From positions 689,501 through 753,500 of the forward strand of contig OY978107.1 in the NCBI GenBank assembly GCA_963854735.1: a stretch of DNA of 64,000 bases. The letters run 5' to 3'. Shown here piece after piece: positions 12,101-23,571 of the stretch; positions within the stretch are counted from its first letter, which is position 1; every line of letters starts with the position of its first letter. Origin of the DNA: Marvania coccoides (taxonomy: Eukaryota; Chlorophyta; Trebouxiophyceae; Chlorellales; Chlorellaceae). The translations under genes and the position numbers were made by a program. Under the pieces are notes generated by a model, which was not told where the DNA came from, did not search any database, and saw only the letters and a program-made list of their open reading frames with translations.

Positions 12101-14654
12101 GCGCTTCGCCGTCAAGCAGAGGGCATCCCCTGGAGCCGTTTTTCGATCATTTATTTCGGACTTGTCTTCGTTCTCGCGGTACGCCGTTCCGTGTGTTCTC
12201 TTCCTTGGAATATGTATTCATTCGATATGGCCAAGAGGCGGTGCGAGGGGCTCAGCCGACGTCTGGCCCCCCCACCTGGCTAAACAATCACACCCAACTC
12301 TCGTGATCTACGTCTACAGCGGCTCAGACCCCGAGTACGCAGCCAACCTCGCCTTCTTCGTGCAAGAAGCAGTTCAGGTGAGCTCGCAGCGCAAAGCTTC
12401 CACTCTTTAGACCCCCGATCCAATCTCACTTTTTCACTGCCACTCTTAGCTTCAAATCCTTGCTCATACTTTATGTTTACATCCTCATTTCTTCTCATTT
12501 CTTTATACGTACTCCAGGCTGACGATGGGTGCGATTACGTCTTCGTACTGCAGCAGGACGCAGCGTGGCGGGACCCCCCGCTGGCGCCGCTGCCGCCCAA
12601 TGCCCGCTACCTGCGCCACCCCAACGAGTGCTTCGACCTGGGCACGGTGGGGTGGGTGCTGCGCACGCAAGTAGGGGACATCAGGTAAGACATCAATCAC
12701 TCAACTCTGCTACACTGAGCGATTTCCTTTACACTTACATTTTCGCCACCCACAAAATTATTAATCGCTGAGCTCTACTGTACCCACTTTTGAGCTCAGA
12801 AGTCTTGCTCTTCTTTCTTTGCAATCTACTATTACATTCCCCGTTTTAACCACCAATATTCCTCCAATTGTTTCCCCTGCAGTCGCTATCGTTACTTTGT
12901 GTGGGTAAACTCCTCAGTGCGGGGGCCCTTTCTCCCGCCCTACCTCCGCGGCCGCCTCCACTGGACCCGCCCCTTCACCTCCAAGCTGGAAGACCCTTTA
13001 AACGCAGTAAAATTAGTGGGAGCCACGATTTCATGTGGCGGCGCTCTGGGCTCCGCTCCTGCCCCTCACGTGCAGTCCTACGCCGCTGCCACTGACAGCA
13101 CAGGGCTGAATGTGCTGCTAGGCACCCCGGGCGTCCTAGACGCATGCTGGAAATCGCTGGGAGACGTGGTAAGACAGCAGAATATAAAGTTGCATGTGAA
13201 ATGCCGTGTTTTTTCCCCTGCATGCTGTGTTTTTGTCTCCTTCAAGGCTGATGCCCCCATTATGGTGCTGTGTGCAGGTACTGCACTCTGAAATTGGCGC
13301 CAGTACCGCCATTCTGGACGCTGGCTTTGGCATCGACAGCCTCCAGCTGCGGTACCAGGGCCTTGACTGGAGGCGACCAGAATTACGTGATTCCAATGCA
13401 CCATGCAACGCCGGGCTCAACCCTCTGCAGCCTGGGTTCAACGACGGCGCGGATGTGGACCCCTTTGAGGTTCTTTTCGTGAAAGTCAAGGCCGCCTTTT
13501 TGGAAGCGGAGTGGCGGCACGCTGTGGCCGCTGTCGCCGCCTCCCGCTGGGTCACCACGCTGGCGGCTGGGAACGAAGCTGCACAGCGTGCTGCGCTGCG
13601 CAATGCATGGGCGGACGCCGGGCTGAGCGAGGCGGCGGCGGCAAAAGCGGAGCGGCGCGGCCAAGCGTGCTTCGACGCTGAGTTTTACCTGACGGCGAAC
13701 GCCAACGACCTGGGGTTCTTCAGAAAGCTGGAGGACCCTGAGGGGGAGGCCTGGGACCAGTTTTTGGAGCAGGGAGTCTACGAGGGTCGGCCCCATCGCT
13801 GGAAGTGCTGAAAAAAAAATACGTTTATAGCGGCGTGGCAGGATTTTTTAATTGGTAACTTTCTCTCTCACATGACACGCAATTTCTGGCTGCAATTTAG
13901 TGCTCTATTTTCTTCCCCAGATATGTTTGGCATTGATAAAGGCACGTTTATTCTGGGAGCGCCGACCAAGTTGTGTTGGAATTCGCCAATGGATGTGCGA
14001 AGCCATCCCTGCGCCCTTTTCTCTGGAAATTTCAACGTTGCTTAGCTTCTTTTCGAAAGGCAGAAGTTTTTCACTGCCGGAATTATTTGATGCCAGTAGA
14101 CGAAACTTGTTTCGAATTCTACCCATCAAATCACTCTTTTCTGCGCTGTTTTCTCCCTTCTCTCCTCTTTTTCTGGGGGCATGCGTGGGTGGCCATTTAG
14201 GGGTTCTTTTAAAAGAAAATCGATTTCAACCAATCTTTCTTTTCTTTCTTTCTTCACAACTTTCTTCACTGTTTTTCACAGGCGAGCCACCGCCGAGCGT
14301 CGCGCCCAGATGGAGGCCGACCAAGGCGCCGCAGTGCGGGCGGCGGTCCACTCTGCCAGAGCCCAAATCACTACGGCGAAGCGGAACGCCGGCGGCGCCG
14401 GTAAACGCACTCCAGGCCTGCCAGGCGTCGCCCAAGCAGTCGCCCTGGCGGCGCAGCAAGCAGAATCGACCAGCAAGAAAGCAGCGGGCGCGTCTTCTGC
14501 TTCGAATTGGGGGCCGGCTGTCGGCAATTTCGTGTTTGTGCCTCGATTGAATGCCAAAGCGAAAGTGGTAGCGGTGGGTGCTAATGGCGAGCTGACGCTG
14601 CAGGCAGGCTTGATGAAGGTCACTGCCGCCGCAGCCGAAGTGAGAAAGGCATAA
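9149..14654 (+). CDS. MUTS2: MutS2-family ATPase, plastid-type, without Smr domain
   Basis: Exons 9149-9738, 9863-10959, 11097-11898 and 14282-14654 join exactly in frame to 953 aa. The N-terminal 50 or so residues are Ser/Arg/Pro-rich and look like a transit peptide. The MutS core follows. The Walker A motif GPNTGGKTATMK is split by intron 2 (around residue 560), and Walker B SLVLLDELGTGTDP lies about 75 residues later. A coiled-coil clamp region with many Ala and Glu follows, then the MutS2 KOW-like domain in the last exon (VGNFVFVPRL...LTLQAGLMKV). The protein stops directly after this domain, so the Smr nuclease domain normally at the C-terminus is missing. Bacterial MutS2 acts on recombination intermediates and collided ribosomes; the plastid role is inferred only. 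A Gly/Lys/Arg-rich insertion (GGSKKRGGSGKSG) lies before the ATPase. Intron 3 is 2.38 kb and contains another gene. Confidence 0.87.
12084..13811 (+). CDS. Type II membrane protein, glycosyltransferase-like, nested in MutS2 intron
   Basis: Four exons (12084-12377, 12518-12684, 12883-13168, 13278-13811) give 426 aa with consistent phases. The start is the ATG at 12084; the preceding TTG is not used. A basic N-terminus is followed by one membrane anchor (YAVPCVLFLGICIHSIW, about residues 33-49), the layout of a Golgi type II enzyme. The lumenal part begins TLVIYVYSGSDPEYAANLAF and includes VFVLQQDAA, ECFDLGTVGWVL, YRYFVWVNSSVRGPFLP and LVGATISCGG. Paired blocks of this sort (variable loop, FVWVNSSVRGP, then a G-x-T segment) are typical of a conserved algal family that I believe is glycosyltransferase-like, but I cannot assign a CAZy family. 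The C-terminal third is alanine-rich and helical and ends in YEGRPHRWKC. The gene lies entirely between MutS2 exons 3 and 4 on the same strand. Confidence 0.8.
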
Positions 14655-14863
14655 TAATGTCGTGTTTTTCTTAATGACGATGCAATGTGTACATGTATTC
14701 TTTTGTATTTCCATTTTTTCTTGCTATTAAAAATAAGCACTGATTGACAATTTTTACATACGGAATTTTTGAATCTGCATTTGAATGGTTTCTAACATTA
14801 TAACGCGGTGTGAAACAAAGCATGGTCGCTATAAATATTATACAATAATTATAAATAACCCCG

Positions 14864-16035
14864 TCAATATATCGGAACTGAAGCATCGACCCTGGAGTAC
14901 GCATCAATGCCGCCGCTCACGTTCCGAACGTTCGTAAACCCGGACTCCACCAAAAACTGCATCAACAATGGGGGGGGGCCAAACAAGGTAAGAAGACACC
15001 TCGAGCAATGAAAACAACGAGAATACAACGAGAATTGTTAAAATGAAAAAAAAAAAAAACTTGCCTGGGCTGCCTGCATGCTGCGTATTCCGTGGTGGCA
15101 CAGCACCAGGGTCTCTTTGTCTTTGTCAAACATCTCGGTCACGCGAGGGGCCCACTGCTGGAAGGCGCTGAGCGACAGCACAGCATCCTTGAAGCGAGGA
15201 ATCGCCGCCAAATCTACCTCCCAATCCTCTGCAAAAGAAAGAACGAAACGAAAGATAACGCGTGAATTATCAGTGTAGAACACTTCAAATTTCGAAATAC
15301 CGATTATTTTGCTTAATAAATCACTCCATCTGCTCATTATATATCCGCGCCTGAAAATCAAATTGTGTGTACTCCTGTTGGAAAGAAAAAAAGATAGAAG
15401 GGATGAATAAAGATCGCACCTCTGACGTCGATAAACTGGTAGGCTTCCATCAAGCTCGGGTCCGCCGCTCCCGCTGCCAGCAGCTCTGCGAGCTCGTCCA
15501 CAGAAATGTTGCTGACGCTGACTTCAGCCCTCTCTCCCGTCACAACTACCACGTGCGCGCCAAATTTGGTGACGCAGGTCGCAACCTCCCCCACTGTTAC
15601 GGTCCAAAAATGAGAAAACGGAACGAAGTTAGTGCCAAAACCTGTGAAATTCCAAGCATATTCTTGTATAATTAATTGTAAGAAAATTAGTTTGCGCGCA
15701 CCTGCAGCGGTGAAGGCTACGTCGTTGAATTCGGGGGCCGTGCGCCCTTTAGAGAGCCAGCCCAGATCGCCGCCGTGCTTCGCAGACGGGCACTGAGAGA
15801 GCTGCTCAGCCAGCTTGGCAATGTCCTCCCCGCCCTGGACGCGGGTCTTCAGCTCCTCCAGCAGCGACTCTTGGCCTGGCGGCAAAAGGATGTGGCTCAC
15901 GCGACGTTGGCGAGGGGAGGAGGGAGCCGCGGAGTACGCTGCGGCACGGATGGGGGCCAGGGAGCGCGCGTGGGGCGGGGCTGGCAGCCGCACGGCCCGG
16001 AACAGTGTCCGCGCGATTCCAGAGATGCCTGCCAT
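14864..16035 (-). CDS. STR12: PpiC rotamase-rhodanese fusion protein
   Basis: Four exons (15702-16035, 15420-15593, 15065-15228, 14864-14956) give 254 aa. The first 35 residues are a basic organellar presequence (MAGISGIARTLFRAVRLPAP). A parvulin PpiC domain follows (RRVSHILL, ARKL-type helix with CPSAKHGGDLGWLSKG, then a KFGAHVVVV strand). The rhodanese domain begins near FIDVREDWEV, has its active-site cysteine in LVLCHHGIRSMQAAQ and ends with NVSGGIDAYSRVD. The order matches Arabidopsis STR12 (At5g19370), a plastid rhodanese/PpiC protein; its substrate is not known. The start is the first in-frame ATG. The last intron has GC-AG borders; only that donor keeps the rhodanese frame. It lies tail-to-tail with MutS2, 209 bp apart. 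Confidence 0.9.
14957..15064 (-). other. GC-AG intron in STR12
   Basis: Read on the minus strand, the donor is CCCAG|GCAAGT and the acceptor is GATGCAG|TTTTTGG. Using the GT two bases further on gives the wrong frame, whereas the GC donor restores the conserved rhodanese C-terminus (SMQAAQ|FLVESGF). GCAAGT is the classic strong GC donor. Confidence 0.85.
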
Positions 16036-16435
16036 CGAAATAACGCTGGAATTTCGAGCGAAAGGAGGTTTGATTAAATATTTGCTCGTATTTTTTGGGG
16101 GCGGGTCAAGCTTGGTATGTATTTTTTGAGTCCTCCTGCACACTTTGCCATTCAATACGGATTAAATGGGCCACGATAGTACGAAATAAAAAACACACTG
16201 CGGAGAGCGCCAGCGCCTTTTTCCTCGTTGGGGTGCAGCAAAACTTGCCAGCTCGACAAGCAAAACTCTAGCTCGCAAAGTGTCGAAGCAGGCCCCCTTT
16301 ATTTATCTTTACTAATAAATTCGCGTCTAAAGGTGAGTGCCCGGAGCCGGAGGCCTCTTTTTGAGTTCCGCTTTCGTTTCGTTGTCGAACATTCTCATCT
16401 CTTGTCCACCTCTTTTGTCCACCATTCGTCCAGTC
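16036..16435. promoter_or_regulatory. Divergent intergenic region STR12 / ORF 16436
   Basis: 400 bp between divergent start codons, expected to hold both promoters. No clear TATA or CCAAT element was picked out by eye. The function is inferred from position only. Confidence 0.4.
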
Positions 16436-16747
16436 ATGGCAACTCTGGAGACCATAATCGACTACCACCGTAAGAACGGCGGCGAGGCCCTTATCACGGC
16501 AGTGCAGACCTCGTGGGCTAGGTACACAAACGCCCCGCTGCCCATCGAGACACCTGTGCCTACGTTCTTGACTGACGTGCAAGCCCAAAGATACGACGAG
16601 AAGTCCGAGCAGCATTTGATGTTTCTCGAGGCTTACTTTGCCATAGCAAAGATCTTTCACGAGACACCGGTGGACGTTGCCTACCCCGAACTTCACCCTG
16701 CCCGCCGCAGGTGGAGTTGCTGGTCATGCAAGACGGTTACGGACTAG
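16436..16747 (+). CDS. Unknown small protein
   Basis: An ATG frame of 103 codons begins MATLETIIDYHRKNGGEA and has regular coding character through about FLEAYFAIAKIFHETP. After that two models are possible. Read through, it ends in a Cys/Trp/Arg-rich tail at 16747. With a 46-nt intron (donor CACCG|GTGGAC, acceptor CCGCAG|GTGGAG, 16670 to 16711) it continues VELLVMQDGYGLGPYASV to a stop at 16902. The very short intron is at the lower limit of size, so the first model is listed. No family recognised. It is divergent from STR12. Confidence 0.5.
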   Translation: MATLETIIDYHRKNGGEALITAVQTSWARYTNAPLPIETPVPTFLTDVQAQRYDEKSEQHLMFLEAYFAIAKIFHETPVDVAYPELHPARRRWSCWSCKTVTD

Positions 16748-17241
16748 GACCGTATGCATCAGTGAAAGCTGGCCATTCTTATTGCGATATGGGAGAGAAA
16801 AAAAACGTCCCTGGCGTCGGAACGTCACAACACCCTTTTCAACATGATGCAACTGTTACAAATAAAACAAACCGTTCTAAAGCTATTAGTATAAAGGAAT
16901 AGGTATTATTGAAACTGGAACTTTGAACAAATACATTATTAATGCATGTCTTTATTATTCACAGTTGTGGGCCAATGGAAAAAAAATGTATGCTGAACTA
17001 GCTTTAAAAAAAAAAAGGCAGCCTAATAAATGTAAGAAAACGATATGTACGTCATCACCTGCCAATCAATAACTTAGTACAAAGAAGCACCGCTGCTGAG
17101 TTGAGAGAGCACAAAACAGTCACAACAACAAAAAAAATCCAAAGGGTCTCGACGGCACTTGTTAAGTTTCATAAACAGTGTTATCTTGTTAAGTTTAAAC
17201 ATGCTAGTTTGCAATCTTCTGCAGCAGTCCAAATATGTTTA
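16748..17241. other. Intergenic, convergent ends
   Basis: AT-rich DNA with A-runs, between the unknown ORF and the trypsin gene stop codon. It may include an alternative last exon of the ORF to 16902. Nothing else recognised. Confidence 0.5.
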
Positions 17242-19248
17242 TTATCGTCGGGACATAATACCGCTGATGTAATTGTAATTCCACGGCGTCCGCGCCCATC
17301 CTTGCTTTTTGCTGGGCCCTTTGAACAGAGTGCACATTGGCGAGCTCTTTCTCCACGTCATGTGGCGGCATTTGGGGTTGAGTCGGCACGCGTTGCAGCA
17401 GGCAGCCGCTGACGAAATTGCGCGGCCTCTGGTGTACCGCACCAGCAGCTGCGTGCCGCCTGCGTTGCCGTACGACACGTAGTGCTCCTGCTCGCAGTAG
17501 GTGGTGCCCTTGGCAAGGGTTCTACAATACCACCGACGGCAAAGTAACATAAAATGAAATCAGTAAGGAAGAAAGATCAACGAGGGACAGCTAGCGCAAA
17601 TATCTAAACATCAAATCAGCATCTCGCGGTCAAATGTAAAAATACAATCTAGAACATATTTAGACAACGGCCCTTCTTAACCAAAAACCGCGTATTTCAC
17701 ACTTTCCACTCACCCTGTGTTGTTTCCAGAGGTCCACGTGCTCCACAGCGTCCTCTTTTCCACCCTGAATATCAAGGTGCACCTTTTCGTGGCGCTGTGC
17801 CATGACCAGTGCCTGTAGGTGGCGGTCACCTTGGCAGCGTTGCAGCACTCCCCAGCGCTCTTAATGTTGTGCAGCGTCGTGTTCCTGGAGCCGTAGTAAC
17901 GGTGCCCCACGTGCGACGAGCACTTGATCTTGGGCGTCTCCAGCCCCCCCAGGTTCTTCAGCGTGATTTGGTCGTCAATCCAAGCAGCTTGGAGGCCTAC
18001 GTTGGTGTACACGCCGGGAAACTCATTGCCGCACTTGTACCCGTACGACGTGAGCCCTGCGAGCTGGCGCTTCAGCGGGGTGGTGGTTTTGTTCATCATC
18101 AGCGGGCCCCCGGAGTCCCCAAGGCAGGAATCGGCAAAGTTTGCCGGATTGGCTCCAGCGCAGACGTTGCCCTTCCAGACGGGAGGGTAGCTGGGGTTGG
18201 TGGCATACTGGGTGCTGCACGTGCCGTGGGGCACGAAAGGCACCACGGCAGTCCTGCAATCGGAGAAAAACGATAGGGGGTTAGAGGTAAGAAAACGAGG
18301 CAGGAGATACTATGCTGTTATTTTAAAAAGAAAGAATGGACAGGAAAGTCGCGTTGAGCACGAAGCTTAAATAAAGAAAGCTTATAATTCAGCAAAAAAG
18401 AAGCGACATGATGGGGACTAGGTGGTGGACTTTGAGGGATGTATTATATTTCAACTGCATTATCTTATTATACCATGCACCAAAAATGCCTTTCATTTAT
18501 AACCCACCTCAGCACACTCGGCAGGGAGTACGGGTCGCTGTAGTCGGTGTACCCCCACCCAGCAATTTGAAACTGCTGCCCCTGGCTGAAGGTGGTTTTC
18601 AGGGCGAGCTCCACCGGGGCGACGCTGCTGGGCGTGTTGAACCACATCAACGCCATGTCGCCTTGGGTTCCAATGCCGCCGTCCCAGACGTAGCTAGGGT
18701 GGCGGATGGCGCCGGCCACGATGCGCTCCTCAGCCCCAGGAACTTTGTTGGTAGGTAAAGAGATGTCGCGCTGGTTGAGCTTCACCCGGATGGGGCTCGG
18801 CCACTTGTTTTCTTCGGTGTAGGGGGTGGAAACTTCCCCGGGGAGGGCGTTGGGGAGGGAGGAGGAGCACTTTGAGTTCACGCAGTGCCCAGCTGTAATG
18901 AAGACCCGGGGCATGATGAGCGAGCCGGCGCAGATCTGTTCCACCCCGGAACCGCACTCCATAGGGGACCGAACGTAGCCCACGTACGAAAAATCGTCAT
19001 TTGTTGAAGTTTCCCAGCCGTTGACGACGCGGGCCTCCAGCTCCTGCTGCAGGGTGCGGCTGGTGGAGCGCTCCATCGAAGCGTCCAGGGGGGGATCGAT
19101 GTCGACGGAGAGAGGTTCAGCTGCGAAAAAACGGGAGGAGTCAGAGTGAGCAGCGCGGACATGCCGAGCATTGCCACGGCACCCAAGACAACGCACCATT
19201 TGCTGCGCCCAGCAGTAGAAGTGTGTATAGTAAATACATGGATGTCAT
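17242..19248 (-). CDS. Secreted trypsin-like serine protease with two C-terminal Cys-rich modules
   Basis: Four exons (19197-19248, 18508-19120, 17714-18253, 17242-17521) give 494 aa. The first exon encodes only a signal peptide (MTSMYLLYTLLLLGAANA). A propeptide ends at an activation-type site AR|VVNGWET near residue 48. The S1 peptidase domain has the His in ITAGHC, the Asp in GDMALM and the Ser in CLGDSGGP. The pocket residue six before the Ser is Asp (FADSCLGDSG), predicting cleavage after Lys or Arg. GVYTNVG and IDDQI close the domain. Two repeated segments of about 75-80 residues follow, each with an AxxCCN motif, a later W or R-rich HW/MTW motif and C-T-L-I/F (GECCNAAK...RCTLIF and ACCNACRL...MCTLFKG), resembling PAN/apple-like lectin modules. 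The product is probably secreted or vacuolar and anchored to glycans; that is inference. Confidence 0.88.
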
Positions 19249-19906
19249 GTTGGTGTCAGAATCGCAAATCCACCCAAGTCTTAAAGTAATCTATCACGAT
19301 TTTGATTGCTAGATTCTTCACTTCATGTCTTTAAATCCTGTTGAATGCCCGTGCAATGGGCTGGAAATGGTAAAATAATAATAACAAATTAGATGTCGGC
19401 CCCCTCCGCGCTTGTGATGAGGAAGAGAGCAGAGGACGCGTTTGGTCGACTCCGTTAGGTGTTTCGTCGACGGCGTCCAGAAATCTGTCCAGATGCCTGT
19501 CCCCGAACACCCCATTAGCACTCAATTTCGTCATAATATTTGATGGAGGGGTTTTGTAGTGGTGGATAGGTAAGGGAGGGTAGTGAAACAACCCTTAATC
19601 ACTACCTCATATGTGGAGTTTTGGCACCTCACCACACCCTCAGACTGGCGTTTGACGAGCTCCCAACATCGCCTGCGTCAATCACTGCTGCAGGCTGTGA
19701 GGCTCTCAGTTACAGCCCCTTCCCTCTCTTCGACACAGAAAATATACAAACGTTATTAAATTGAAACCATTAGGTGATGTTGATAATTTCAAATGGTATA
19801 TATAGTACATGTACACGTCAAAGGAGAAATTAAGGAAAGGAAAAGAAAAAAGAAAATATATAGCACACAATAATCAACATGGATTCAATTATAGTAATGC
19901 GGGCTT
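19249..19906. other. Intergenic between trypsin and type I membrane protein genes
   Basis: Holds the trypsin upstream region. A minus-strand open frame (19591-19318) includes MTKLSANGVFGDRHLDRF but has no splice partner and no recognised family. No TATA element or RNA gene recognised. Confidence 0.5.
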
Positions 19907-21379
19907 TTATGTTTGAGTGCGGCCAGTGTTGGCATACCAGACGCCAGGCATGGCGCTGCTGCCGTAGCCAGATGCTGGGAGTCCCACAGCAGGCGGAGCA
20001 GCTGTACTGTCTTCTGTTTGCGCTAGAGGAATCCCAACAGCAGGGCGCTGGTTGTTAGTGACATTATAAGAGCTACTGTAAACGGGCGAGGGTGCGCTTG
20101 GCGGGTAGCTTGATGGTGCTGAACCCATGGCGGCGAGCTGGGCTGCCTGCTGCGCCTGCTGAGCTTTTTTTCTTCGGGGAAGAATGCAGCAGGCCAGCGG
20201 GAGGAACACCATGAGGGCGATGGCAGCAAACATGAAGATCCACCAAAACCTGAGAAGAAAGAAAGAGGGGTCTTGCAAGGCCGTAGAAGAAAAATAACAT
20301 AAAAATGTGTGCAATTTGCACTGGCTGTTTGTATTATATTTGTATTCATGTTATCTCACCACTGAGCTCCGCCAGCGTCAGTTGAGCAGGAGCTTCTGAC
20401 ACTGAAGTTTACCTGCGCAATGGGAATACGTACACAAATTTAAATTAAATCCACCACTTGCAGATCTTGCCATCATTTTCTCCCTCGCAGCTTCCTCCAA
20501 CCCTTTTAATTTCTCCTCATGGGAAAACATCAACCTCATCATGCTTTCGTCTGCTGCTGCTTTTCTGAAGCAAATAAAATGCATTCGTCTGAACTCACGT
20601 TCACAGAGACTGTGGAGGCCTCCGCCCCCGCGCTGCAGTTGTTTTGGATAAACAGCAGCCCCTGGCGCTCAGATTCCGCACAAACCAGCGCGATCGAGTC
20701 GAAAACAACGCCGGTGGATGCAATGTTACCTACAACCACGTTGCCGATGCCCTCAGCGAAGACTTGGTTGCACAGGGCGGAGGTGTCATTGGACGGGACT
20801 GGTTGATCTCGAGAGAATGCCTCGCTGTAGTGGTCTTTGGTGTAGGGCGGGCAGGTGTTCGAGGCGGAAGAGAGGCATACACCGTAGATATACATTTGAG
20901 AGATGCTGCATGGCGGGAGGTGGATTTTCATTGTTGTAAAAAATGCCGAGAGTACTAATTGCGATACGAAAGAGGGTCAGGGATGCGAAAGCAGCAACTG
21001 GGAGGTTGGAATCGACTATAATGGGGCTCAACGCGGACGCATCCTTAGAAAGGATAAGAAATGACGGGTTTTTCGACTGAAAAGAACAGCGGCGGGGCGG
21101 CGTCCCTTCTACATTTTACTCCACAACTCACGAAATTTCGGAAGGTGAGCAGCCGGAGGCCAGCTGAGGCGTCGCCGTCAGGCTCAGGGATCCCACCACC
21201 GAGTAGGCTGGGATTCGCAGGGGCTCGACGTAGCAAGTGGATGCGGGGACGGTGGCGTTCACGATGAGCGAGGCTGGGGGCTCGCCGGAAGCCAGGCGGG
21301 TATTGGTGGTGGCCCTCACCCCAAACAGCGAGGCCAGGGAGAGGGCCAGCAGCAGGTGCTTGGCTGTGCAGCGGTTCAT
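19907..21379 (-). CDS. Type I single-span membrane protein, unknown
   Basis: Four exons (21132-21379, 20599-20905, 20360-20412, 19907-20249) give 316 aa. A signal peptide (HLLLALSLASLFGVRATT) is followed by an ectodomain of about 190 residues with around ten cysteines and several N-glycosylation sequons (NATV, NDTS, NCSA, NFSV). Then comes one transmembrane helix (WWIFMFAAIALMVFLPLACC) with a basic stop-transfer LPRRKK. The cytosolic tail of about 90 residues is rich in Ala, Pro, Ser, Tyr and Gln (QQAQQAAQLAA, then SYPPSAPSPVYSSSY) and could hold sorting or WW/SH3-binding motifs. It looks like a cell-surface or endomembrane receptor or cargo protein. No family recognised. It is divergent from ARF1. 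Confidence 0.78.
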
Positions 21380-21702
21380 TTTGTTGGGTTAGAATCCTAG
21401 TTAAAGTGTTGAAGCGCGTGTGGAAAATTTGGTATCCGGCATGGTGAGCATTGCTTTTGGGTTGATTAGACCAGAATTTATCGCGCAATTGTGCAGATAT
21501 CCAGCCCTTTTGTCCGTCGCGAATGGGTCTGAGGTACATCGGCTGTACTTTTTTCTGTGCCGATGAAAAAAGGGGGGCAAAAGCAAAATTATCACTCATA
21601 GGTACATACTAAATTTTATAACGCACGATTTAGACACAGCGAGCGTCTGGAGGCTGGCGCATCCTCTCACACTAGGAAGGGCGTTTTAGCAGTTTGTCAA
21701 AG
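21380..21702. promoter_or_regulatory. Divergent intergenic region membrane protein / ARF1
   Basis: 323 bp between opposing start codons, presumed to carry both promoters. No strong element identified by eye. Confidence 0.4.
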
Positions 21703-22693
<991 letters not shown>

Positions 22694-23571
22694 GCAAAGA
22701 CATATTTCCCTCCCGCTCGCCGCCGCCACCGCTTTCTTTTTCAGCGAGGCGGTGCGGGGGTGGGTGATTCTTTAGCCTAGCCGACCGAGCGATAGTAACG
22801 ATGACCCTAGAATTCTTCTGCCCCTTAAAAAGTGCGCTGCTGTGTTAAAATTTCTCCCTTTATCATTCATTTTGGACCGGAACATTAGAACATTAGTGAC
22901 CCTACCTTCTAAAATTCCATTTGTTTCTCTCTATGCGCTGAACCCTGACGGCCGCCCGGCTGAGACAGCAGCCACCCCCCCTCTTGCCGTCCTTTTTTTC
23001 CCTCACCGTTCTTCTTCTTCTTATAAGATCTGTTCCCCCCAATCTGGCCCCTTGTCCCTCTGTCTCTGCGGCACGCGCGTCCGCTCTGCGCGACCTTGAT
23101 GCCAAGTGAGCTACCAGAGGGGGCGGTGCCATGTGCTGCCGCTGTCAACAGGAGGGCTCGGGTCTCTATGCTTAAAAAGAAAGAAACGCATCAACAACAA
23201 TCTTCTTCTGTTGCACTGACCTTTGTAAATTTGCGTCGTGGCAAAAAAGAACGAGAGAGAGACAAGAGAGAGCGGTTGGCGTAAGAAAGATATAACGGCA
23301 GAGGAAAGGGGTGGCTGGTCTTATTTCTGCTCTGATGGCGAAATTGGCAAATGAAGCGCTTTCGTCACCATGCTGAAGTCAGCTCAACAAAGCATTCTGC
23401 CGTCAGTCTGCAGCATCCTTTTGCTGCGTGAAAAAATCAAAGAACAGTCATTACAACATTTTATTCGCACAAAAATCAAAGTAGTAGACAATCATATTAA
23501 TCAATACATACATATATTTGGGGCCAACTTCCGAATAAACCGTTCTCTTTCTTTCTTTCGTTTTTCTTCTT
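22694..23571. other. Intergenic, convergent 3' ends of ARF1 and CGL160
   Basis: 880 bp holding the 3' regions of two convergent genes. The plus strand is pyrimidine-rich between 22900 and 23100. No RNA or coding feature recognised. Confidence 0.55.

Noticed and set aside
14181..14281. Extension of the MutS2 last exon to an upstream ATG at 14181 as a separate gene
   Set aside because: The frame is open, but a pyrimidine-rich acceptor at 14280-14281 restores MutS2 phase and the KOW-like domain, which is a better explanation.
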